Positions 5,665 through 10,833 of a DNA stretch of 10,833 nt are shown here, piece by piece. A program made the translations under genes and the position numbers. The stretch's first letter is position 1, and each line of letters begins with the position of its first letter. Source of the DNA: Gemmatimonadota bacterium (GTDB lineage Bacteria > Gemmatimonadota > Gemmatimonadetes > Longimicrobiales > Longimicrobiaceae); assembly GCA_019348475.1 (NCBI GenBank), contig JAHWJJ010000103.1:1-10833 (forward strand), in the 5' to 3' direction. Below the pieces are notes generated by a model. The model made no database searches, had not been told where the DNA came from, and was given only the letters and a program-made list of their open reading frames with translations.

Positions 5665-7008
5665 TCACCCTGGGTCGCCGCGTTCGCGCATGCGGGCGGC
5701 GATCTTCAGCTCGTACCCGCGGTCGGTGGGCTCGTAGAAGCGCGCGTCCTGGATCACGTCCGGCAGCGTCTGCAGCGGCACGTAGCCGCCCTCGTAGTCG
5801 TGCGCGTACTTGTACCCCTCTCCGAATCCCCACTCCTTCATCAGCGACGTCGTGGGATTGCGCAGGGCCAGCGGCACGGGCGCGCTGGCGTGCTCCTTCG
5901 CCGCCTGCGACGCCGCGCCCCCGGCCAGGTACGCCCGGTTGCTCTTGGGCGCATTGGCGACGTAGAGGATGGCGTTGTAGAGCGGCAGCAGCCCCTCGGG
6001 GAGCCCCAGCCGCTCGAACGCCAGCATCGCGTTCACGCAGACGATGCCGGCCTGCGGGTCCGCCAGCCCCACGTCCTCGTACGCGGCCGCGGTCAGCCGC
6101 CGGAAGACGGTCTTGGCGTCCTCGCCCGACTGGATCATCCGCATGGCCCAGTACAGCGCGCCGCTGCCGCTGCTGGCCCGCAGCGACTTGTGGAACGCGG
6201 AGAGCATCTCGTACATCAGCGAGGTGTCGTAGCGCGCCGTGGGCTGCTGCAGCGCCTCGCGCGCTTCGCGGACGGTGATCCGGCCGCCCGGGCCAACCAG
6301 CCGCGCCGCGATCTCCGCCCCGGTCAGCGCCTGCCGCGCGTCGCCGCCGGTATTGCGGACCAGCACGTCCTCCGCCTCCTCGTCCATCGACACCCCCGCC
6401 CCGCCCAGCCCGCGCTGGGCATCCGCCAGCGCGCGCCGCAGCAGTGTGCGAAGGTCGTCCTCCGTCAGCGTCTCCAGCACCAGCACCGTGGAGCGTGAGA
6501 GCACGGCGGGGTTGATCTCGAACCCCGGGTGCTCCGTCGTCGCGCCCACCAGCGTCATCAGCCCGGATTCGATCCACGGGAGCAGGAAGTCCTGCTGGCC
6601 CTTGTTCAGCCGGTGGATCTCGTCGATGAACAGCAGGGTGCGCCGCCCCGCCCTGCGGCGCGCCTCCGCCTCCTTCACCACCTCGCGCAGCCGCGGCACT
6701 CCCTCGCTGACGGCGTTGAAGGGGACGAACGAGGCGCCGCTGTCGGTGGCGATCACCCGCGCCAGCGTCGTCTTGCCGCTCCCCGGCGGCCCGTGGAGGA
6801 TGAGGTTGGGAAGATGCCCGGCAGCCATCAGCCTGCGGAGCGTTCCCTCCGGCCCCGCCAGGTGCTGCTGTCCCACGATCTCGTCCAGCGTGCGCGGGCG
6901 CATCCGTTCCGCCAGTGGGGCGGAGGGGTCCGTCGCCGGCGCGGCGGCGGCGTCGCCGGGTGGGGGCGCGGGGGGCCCCGCTTCGCCGAACAGGGAGAGG
7001 TCGCTCAC
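5665..7008 (-). CDS. rarA: Replication-associated recombination protein A (AAA+ ATPase)
   Basis: A 447-residue AAA+ ATPase of the RarA/MgsA/WRNIP1 family, related to clamp-loader subunits and acting at stalled replication forks. Seen are PLAERMRPRTLDEIVGQQHL (31-50), Walker A GPPGSGKT (73-80), Walker B LLFIDE (125-130), sensor-1 region VGATTEH (154-160) and the SR arginine finger (171-172). The family-specific C-terminal tetramerisation half carries SAFHKSLR and a KYAHDYEGG block near the end. Length matches the family (about 430-450). The sensor-1 stretch reads TTEHPGFEIN where TTENPSFELN is usual. The extreme N-terminus contains DLSLF (3-7), which resembles the beta-clamp binding pentapeptide. 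The start is GTG at 7008, because it overlaps the ZIP transporter stop (GTGA) and begins the conserved N-terminus; the longer open frame to 7353 is a shadow. It ends 12 nt from the convergent HEPN gene. Confidence 0.95.
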   Translation of the reverse strand: MSDLSLFGEAGPPAPPPGDAAAAPATDPSAPLAERMRPRTLDEIVGQQHLAGPEGTLRRLMAAGHLPNLILHGPPGSGKTTLARVIATDSGASFVPFNAVSEGVPRLREVVKEAEARRRAGRRTLLFIDEIHRLNKGQQDFLLPWIESGLMTLVGATTEHPGFEINPAVLSRSTVLVLETLTEDDLRTLLRRALADAQRGLGGAGVSMDEEAEDVLVRNTGGDARQALTGAEIAARLVGPGGRITVREAREALQQPTARYDTSLMYEMLSAFHKSLRASSGSGALYWAMRMIQSGEDAKTVFRRLTAAAYEDVGLADPQAGIVCVNAMLAFERLGLPEGLLPLYNAILYVANAPKSNRAYLAGGAASQAAKEHASAPVPLALRNPTTSLMKEWGFGEGYKYAHDYEGGYVPLQTLPDVIQDARFYEPTDRGYELKIAARMRERGDPG

Positions 7009-7820
7009 GGCTCCACGTATCCGCGGACGAGAAGGTAGGTGACGTAGAACAGCCCCGCCCCCAGGAAGACGGCGACGGAGGTGGAAAGGCTGCGCTTCTT
7101 CTGCACCTCGGGGACCAGGTTGCTGGCGGCCACGTACAGCGTGACCCCGGCGCTCAGCGCCAGGCCGGTGGTGGCGAGGATGCGCACGTGCTCGGTCAGC
7201 ACCACGCCCGCGACGGTGGATACGCCCAGCAGCGCCACCGCGCCGATGGCGCGCCTGGCCGAGTTGCCGCTGGCCAGCATGATGGACGCCACGGTGACGC
7301 CCTCCGGCACCTTGTGCAGCAGGATGGCGATGAACACCAGCAGCCCCAGCCACTCGCCCGCATGAAAGCCGCTGGCGATGGCCACGCCGTCGAAGAAGGT
7401 GTGCAGGAGCAGCCCCAGCAGCGCGGTGATCCCCACCCAGCGGCTCACCATGTGCTCATGGTGCGTTTCTTCGCCGAAGTGGAAGTGCGCCACAAGGACG
7501 TGCTGTGTAAGGTGCACCAGCAGGTAGCCCACCAGCACCGCCGCGGCGGCGGCCTCACCGCCTTCGTCCACCGCGTGGGGGATCATCCCCACCAGCGCGG
7601 TGGCGATCATGAACCCCGCGCCGAACGCGATCAGAAAGCGCTGCGTGGCGCGTCCGGCCGCCGATGCCGCGGTGATGACGAACCCGCCGATGAGGTTTGC
7701 GGCGGCCGCCGCCAGGGCGTACCACAGGGCCGTGCTCAAGAAGTATCCGCGCGCGTCGGGAGTGGACGGGGTGAAGCGCGGGAAAGTAGCGACGCGGTGC
7801 GAAGGTACGAAAGGATACAA
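7005..7820 (-). CDS. ZIP family divalent metal transporter
   Basis: A 271-residue membrane protein of the ZIP (ZRT/IRT-like) family, which moves Zn2+ or similar divalent metals into the cytoplasm. It has about eight hydrophobic segments. A His-rich loop at 112-123 (HFH, then HHEH) follows the third. The two metal-site helices carry HTFFDG (140-145) and HKVPEG (169-174), which match the family's HNxxD and HExxE positions with substitutions. The likely start is TTG at 7820: GGAGGGA lies about 10 nt upstream and only 24 nt separate it from the acpS stop. A TTG at 7739 would remove a 27-residue, Pro-rich N-terminal stretch and is the alternative. The gene overlaps rarA by 4 nt (GTGA). The grouping with acpS and rarA looks like a genomic convenience rather than a shared pathway. 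Confidence 0.9.
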   Translation of the reverse strand: MYPFVPSHRVATFPRFTPSTPDARGYFLSTALWYALAAAAANLIGGFVITAASAAGRATQRFLIAFGAGFMIATALVGMIPHAVDEGGEAAAAAVLVGYLLVHLTQHVLVAHFHFGEETHHEHMVSRWVGITALLGLLLHTFFDGVAIASGFHAGEWLGLLVFIAILLHKVPEGVTVASIMLASGNSARRAIGAVALLGVSTVAGVVLTEHVRILATTGLALSAGVTLYVAASNLVPEVQKKRSLSTSVAVFLGAGLFYVTYLLVRGYVEP

Positions 7821-7844
7821 CTCGTTCGCGTCCCTCCGCCGCCG

Positions 7845-8222
7845 CTACCCCTCCAGCACCACGAACGCCGCCGCCGTGTCTTGCGTGTGGGTGATGGACA
7901 GGTGGATGCGGCGGGCGCCCCGCTCCGCGGCGGCTTCCGCGGCGCGCCCGGAGAGGCGCAGCGAGGGTGCGCCGGAGGGGTCAGAGACCACCTCCACCTC
8001 CGTCCACCGTCCGCCCAGCCCCCAGCCGGTTCCCAGCGCCTTGAAGAATGCCTCCTTGGCGGCGAAACGCCCCGCGAACGACTCCAGCGCGGACTTCGAC
8101 GCGCGACACCGCTCCGCCTCGCCCGCCGTGAAGAAGCGCGCGACCGCCGCGTCGCCGCGCCGCTGCATCAGCCGCGCGAAGCGGGGGATGGAGACCAGGT
8201 CCACGCCGATGCCGGCGATCAC
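7845..8222 (-). CDS. acpS: Holo-[acyl-carrier-protein] synthase
   Basis: A 125-residue AcpS that transfers 4'-phosphopantetheine from coenzyme A to Ser of apo-acyl carrier protein, needed for fatty acid synthesis. The N-terminal IAGIGVDLVSIPRF (2-15) contains the metal-binding Asp8. The central RFAAKEAFFKALGTG (52-66) contains Glu57 and the substrate-binding Lys56. The C-terminal HLSITHTQDTAAAFVVLE (107-124) matches the closing strand of the family. Length is exactly typical. The start is GTG at 8222, where the conserved domain begins and AAGG lies 8 nt upstream; the open frame continues to 8702 but is noncoding there. It is the first gene of a likely acpS-ZIP-rarA transcript. No promoter hexamers are convincing in the 126 bp between it and the divergent short ORF. 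Confidence 0.93.
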   Translation of the reverse strand: MIAGIGVDLVSIPRFARLMQRRGDAAVARFFTAGEAERCRASKSALESFAGRFAAKEAFFKALGTGWGLGGRWTEVEVVSDPSGAPSLRLSGRAAEAAAERGARRIHLSITHTQDTAAAFVVLEG

Positions 8223-8375
8223 GCGCGCCGCCTTGCGCGGGGCGCCATCCGCGCGCAACGTGAGGGCCGCGCGCGGCAGACGGCACGCCATTCGCAACCC
8301 GCCGCGCGCGAAACATCCACCGGAACCCCAATCGGAGGCAGGGAAGACGTGGCGCGGAAGCCCTGGAGGGCCAGG

Positions 8376-8462
8376 ATGCGGCTGTGGACCGCGGTTGCCA
8401 CGGGCGTGGTCGCCGGCATCGTGTTCGGCTGGTTCCTCGTGGAGATGCTGATCCTGAGATGA
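8376..8462 (+). CDS. Short ORF, predicted single-pass membrane peptide
   Basis: A 28-residue ORF starting MRLWTAVATG and ending EMLILR, with one hydrophobic helix of about 20 residues (positions 4-24) and a basic N-terminus, as in inner-membrane small proteins. A GGAGG lies 7 nt before the ATG. An in-frame GTG at 8349 would add nine basic residues (VARKPWRAR) and has its own AGGGAAG-like site, giving 37 residues. I do not recognise a family. The stop is directly followed by the AGGGAAT heptamer array. Support comes from the ribosome binding site, the coherent membrane segment and a position outside any other gene; against it is its tiny size in GC-rich DNA. Confidence 0.45.
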   Translation: MRLWTAVATGVVAGIVFGWFLVEMLILR

Positions 8463-8463
8463 C

Positions 8464-8486
8464 AGGGAATAGGGAATAGGGAATAG
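8464..8486 (+). repeat. AGGGAAT heptamer array (3 units)
   Basis: Three perfect tandem copies of AGGGAAT plus two further bases, starting 2 nt after the stop of the short ORF. It is the reverse complement of the array at 8784-8823, so the two could pair as a stem of 23 bp enclosing about 300 nt. Confidence 0.95.
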
Positions 8487-8783
8487 CTTGCGGGCTTCCA
8501 CGCGGACGTCTGGCCCTGTGCCGCTTCCCACCCGGCCAGCGCCAGTGCCGGCAACTCGGCACGCAGCCCACTCCGGATCCCCCGGCTTCCGCTGCTTCCC
8601 CCTGTGTGAACCGCGAATACCCGGCGCGCTTCCCCGCAGCCGCTTCCAATCCCCGGCTTCCGCTGCTTCCCCCGTCGCACACCGCGACAGCGTGGGCTCC
8701 ACGCGGACGTCTGGCCCTCTGCCGCTGCGCCACGCGACCAGTCCCGGTGCCGGCGACGCGGCACCAACGCCGCTCCGACTCCC
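8487..8783. repeat. Noncoding interior with two diverged ~88-bp direct repeats
   Basis: This stretch holds no convincing gene; its open frames are Pro/Ser/Arg-rich shadows. Two similar segments lie at about 8497-8583 and 8698-8786. Both begin with the same 21 bases (8497-8517 and 8698-8718) and stay similar (I estimate around 80 percent) to their C-rich ends. Between them a 23-base word is repeated exactly (8580-8602 and 8651-8673, beginning CCCCGGCTTCCGCTGC). The order is thus A-B-B'-A', bounded by inverted heptamer arrays. This looks like an old duplication inside an intergenic repeat element. Confidence 0.75.
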
Positions 8784-8823
8784 CCCTATTCCCTATTCCC
8801 TATTCCCTATTCCCTATTCCCTA
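8784..8823 (-). repeat. CCCTATT heptamer array (5 units plus partial)
   Basis: Five perfect tandem CCCTATT units (8784-8818) and the partial unit CCCTA, equal to AGGGAAT on the minus strand. The array enters the 3' end of the NlpC/P60 gene: its last four codons and TAG stop (8807-8809) lie in repeat sequence. Such arrays resemble the short tandemly repeated repetitive heptamers known from cyanobacteria; that comparison is from memory. Confidence 0.95.
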
Positions 8824-9868
8824 CGATCCTCCGCGCCCACAGAAACCTCCTCCGCAGCTCCCGCTCGTACGCGCGCCGGCCGGCCACGTCGTTGCGCGCG
8901 ACGCCCCCGTTGCCCAGCGAGGCGTGGATGATCTGGGACCCGCCGGTGGACATCGCCACGTGCGTGCACTGGCCGGGCGTCTCCGCAAAGAACAGCAGGT
9001 CGCCCGGGCGCAGGTTCGCGAAATCGTCCCCGCACGCCACCAGCTCGCCGGCGCGGGACTGCTGGTCGCTGTCTCGCGGCAGCACGTGCCCGTGCATGCG
9101 GTAGAGCGCCTGCACGAACCCGGAGCAGTCCACGCCTCCCATGGTCAGCCCGCCCCACAGGTACGACACCCCCAGCCAGCGCCGCGCCGTGTCGCAGATG
9201 GCGGCGCCATCCGCGGGAAAGCCCAGGCCGCGCGCGCCCAGCGGCACCAGCTCGCCCCCGGGCACACCCGTGCGCCCGTCCGGCAGCCGCACCACGCCGT
9301 CGGACTCGCGAACCACGCGCGCGCCCCAGGGCAGCCGCACCATCACGTCGCCATCGTCCAGCGCCACCTCGGCCCCCAGTGAGACCCAGACGTCGCCGTC
9401 CACGCCCAGCTCCCAGGCGCGCGCCATCTGCTCGTCCATCAGCGCCAGGTACCCGGCGTGGATCCAGCCGATGTAGCCGTCCGATCCACGGCACTGCATC
9501 CACCGGCCGTCGCGCCGAAACACCATCAGCCGACTGCCCAGCACCGCCTGCGACACCTGCGTGCACTGGATGCGGGGCGCGGAGAGCATGGGCGCCACCG
9601 CGGCGGAAACCACGGCGTGCACCCGGTCATCCGCGTCCGCCTCGGGAAGCATCTGCACGCGGTCCACCACCTGACCCCACGCCGTCAGCCCCGCGACGCG
9701 CCGGTGCAACTCCTGCGCGGCCTGCGGCTCGGAGGTGGCACCCAGCAGCGTCACCGTGTCGCCGCGGACCTCCACCTCCACTTCGAAGACTGCCAGCCGC
9801 GGATCGGGGGCGAGCTGGTCGCGCACCTCCTGCACCAGCGCCCGCACCTCTTCGCCGTCGCCCCTCAC
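8807..9868 (-). CDS. BON-SH3-NlpC/P60 cysteine peptidase
   Basis: A 353-residue protein with an NlpC/P60 peptidase domain at about 222-345: YLWGG (236-240), catalytic Cys248 in GVDCSGF, His303 in CTHVAMS and His315 in IIHASLG. Such enzymes cut gamma-D-Glu/diamino-acid bonds in peptidoglycan peptides. Residues about 95-145 resemble a bacterial SH3 domain (RDGRWMQCRGSDGYIGWIH), as in YkfC-like gamma-D-glutamyl dipeptidyl-peptidases; a second SH3-like part may fill 155-212. Residues 5-75 resemble a BON domain (VTLLGATSEPQAAQELHRRV), an unusual addition. No signal peptide or membrane anchor is visible, suggesting a cytoplasmic role on recycled peptides, unless export uses another route. The GTG start at 9868 overlaps the aminotransferase stop (GTGA); the open frame continues upward only as a shadow. 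The C-terminal GNRE and stop come from the heptamer repeat. Confidence 0.88.
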   Translation of the reverse strand: MRGDGEEVRALVQEVRDQLAPDPRLAVFEVEVEVRGDTVTLLGATSEPQAAQELHRRVAGLTAWGQVVDRVQMLPEADADDRVHAVVSAAVAPMLSAPRIQCTQVSQAVLGSRLMVFRRDGRWMQCRGSDGYIGWIHAGYLALMDEQMARAWELGVDGDVWVSLGAEVALDDGDVMVRLPWGARVVRESDGVVRLPDGRTGVPGGELVPLGARGLGFPADGAAICDTARRWLGVSYLWGGLTMGGVDCSGFVQALYRMHGHVLPRDSDQQSRAGELVACGDDFANLRPGDLLFFAETPGQCTHVAMSTGGSQIIHASLGNGGVARNDVAGRRAYERELRRRFLWARRIVGNRE

Positions 9869-10833
9869 CCGTTCAGCACCCCGTTCAGCACGTCCATCAC
9901 GCGCTCCACGTCCTCCGGCTGGTTGTACAGGTGCGGCGCCAGGCGCACCGCCCCCTCCCGCAGCACGCACCCCACCCCCGCCCGCGCCAGCGCCGCGTAC
10001 ACGCCCGCCGCGTCCGCCGGGCGAAAGGCGAAGATCCCCGACCGCCGCTCCGGCCGCGGATCGCTCGCCACCTCCACGCCGCGGCCCGCCAGCCACGCCG
10101 CCAGCGGATCCAGCAGCCCCAGAACGTGGGCGCGGATGCGCCGCGGATCGGCCTCGATCAGCAGCTCCAGCGATTCCGCCAGGCCGGCGTAGTCCTGCAG
10201 CGGCTGCGTGGCCACCTCGAACCGCCGCGCCCCCTCCACGAACGCGTACTCGTAGTCCAGCACGCGCTCCAGGTCCGCCGACGCCGCCATCGCCGTCCAC
10301 CCGATCAGCCGCGGCTCCATCCGCTCGACCAGCTCGCGCCGCACGTACGTGAATCCCGTGCCGAAGGGGCCGCACAGCCACTTGTGCCCGCCCGTCGCCA
10401 GCACGTCGATGCCGCACGCGCGCACGTCCATCGGCAGCTGGCCCAGCGCCTGGATGGCGTCCACCACCAGCCAGCTGCCGTTCGCGCGGCACACCCGGCC
10501 CAGCGCCTGAAGGTCCGCCACCCAGCCGCTGGTGAACTGCACCGCGGAGACGGCCACGATCCCCACGTCTCCGCGGGCAACCTCCTCCAGCATCCGCTCC
10601 TCGTCCGGGTTGCCGCGCGCGTCCGCCGGCAGCACGTCCACGCGCACGCCGCCCAGCCGCTGCATCCCCATCCATGGATACACGTTGGCGGGGAACTCGC
10701 GGTCGCTCAGCACCACGCGGCGCCCGGGCTCCAGCGGCAGGCACTGCGCGCCCAGGTTGATGCCGAAGCTGGTGTTGGGGAGCAGCGCGATCTCGTCCTC
10801 GTCCGCGCCGGCCAGGCGGGCGGCGGCGCGGCG
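9865..10833 (-). CDS. Class V aminotransferase-fold PLP enzyme (partial, N-terminus beyond right edge)
   Basis: The 322 C-terminal residues of a fold-type I, class V PLP enzyme (group of cysteine desulfurases, kynureninase and isopenicillin-N epimerase). In visible numbering, LLPNTSFGIN (17-26) is the phosphate-binding region, SDREFP lies at 43-48, the pyridine-binding Asp125 is in VVDAIQALGQ, and the Schiff-base Lys151 (codon 10383-10381) is in ATGGHKWLCGPFGTGF. The C-terminal small domain ends RLAPHLYNQPEDVERVMD, typical of the isopenicillin-N epimerase-like branch. No Cys-containing desulfurase loop is evident, so a sulfur-mobilising role is unlikely. The frame is open to the window edge, and the GTG at 10716 is internal because conserved sequence precedes it. 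Its stop overlaps the NlpC/P60 start by 4 nt. The substrate is unknown; context hints at amino acids or peptides from the cell wall. Confidence 0.9.
   Translation of the reverse strand, partial: RRAAARLAGADEDEIALLPNTSFGINLGAQCLPLEPGRRVVLSDREFPANVYPWMGMQRLGGVRVDVLPADARGNPDEERMLEEVARGDVGIVAVSAVQFTSGWVADLQALGRVCRANGSWLVVDAIQALGQLPMDVRACGIDVLATGGHKWLCGPFGTGFTYVRRELVERMEPRLIGWTAMAASADLERVLDYEYAFVEGARRFEVATQPLQDYAGLAESLELLIEADPRRIRAHVLGLLDPLAAWLAGRGVEVASDPRPERRSGIFAFRPADAAGVYAALARAGVGCVLREGAVRLAPHLYNQPEDVERVMDVLNGVLNG

Noticed and set aside
6915..8348. Plus-strand open frame of 515 residues ending at 8462
   Set aside because: Antisense to rarA, the ZIP gene and acpS, with His/Gly/Arg-rich composition; only its last 28-37 residues are considered, as the short membrane ORF.
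8464..8823. CRISPR array
   Set aside because: The repeats are 7-nt tandem units without spacers, and the longer repeats are diverged and irregular; no cas gene is present.
9869..10744. Extension of the NlpC/P60 frame to give a 645-residue protein
   Set aside because: The upstream part is a shadow of the aminotransferase; the GTG at 9868 overlapping its stop is the better start.

Overview
The window is very GC-rich double-stranded genomic DNA from a bacterium. All genes but a small plus-strand block (4501-5652) and one short plus-strand ORF (8376-8462) lie on the minus strand. The high GC, the use of GTG and TTG starts, the 4-nt stop/start overlaps between most adjacent genes, and the intergenic stem-loops and AGGGAAT/CCCTATT heptamer arrays recall Gemmatimonadota, especially Longimicrobium-like genomes. 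That assignment rests on general resemblance, not on a marker gene or a search.

Layout, left to right: (1) 1-1887, minus: a LEA14/WHy-domain secreted protein whose stop overlaps the start of an ABC-F ATPase; the ABC-F gene runs off the left edge. (2) 1888-2404: a noncoding stretch with four stem-loops, including the likely terminator of the next unit. (3) 2405-4392, minus: a two-gene ABC-2 type exporter (multi-pass permease, then ATPase). (4) 4501-5652, plus: a winged-helix/MNT nucleotidyltransferase fusion overlapping a HEPN-domain gene, a toxin-antitoxin-like pair. The HEPN gene is frameshifted at an AAAA run. (5) 5665-8222, minus: acpS, a ZIP metal transporter and rarA, probably one transcript. 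(6) 8376-8823: a tiny predicted membrane protein on the plus strand, then about 320 bp of noncoding DNA bounded by inverted heptamer arrays and holding two diverged copies of a roughly 88-bp repeat. (7) 8807-10833, minus: a class V aminotransferase, cut by the right edge, whose stop overlaps the start of a BON-SH3-NlpC/P60 peptidase.

The most notable content is the MNT/HEPN module. The antitoxin-like partner carries its own DNA-binding domain and an exact GSX10DXD motif. The HEPN partner has RX4HXH where HepT proteins have RX4HXY, so the tyrosine that MntA AMPylates in the studied system is absent. The block is the only two-gene plus-strand unit, looks less GC-rich than its neighbours, and ends 12 nt from rarA, which fits acquisition as a cassette. 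Second in interest are the heptamer arrays: they abut the ends of two converging genes, one supplies the last codons and stop of the NlpC/P60 gene, and the repeat places TAG in every frame. Third is the translationally coupled aminotransferase/NlpC pair. The remaining genes are recognisable housekeeping or transport families.
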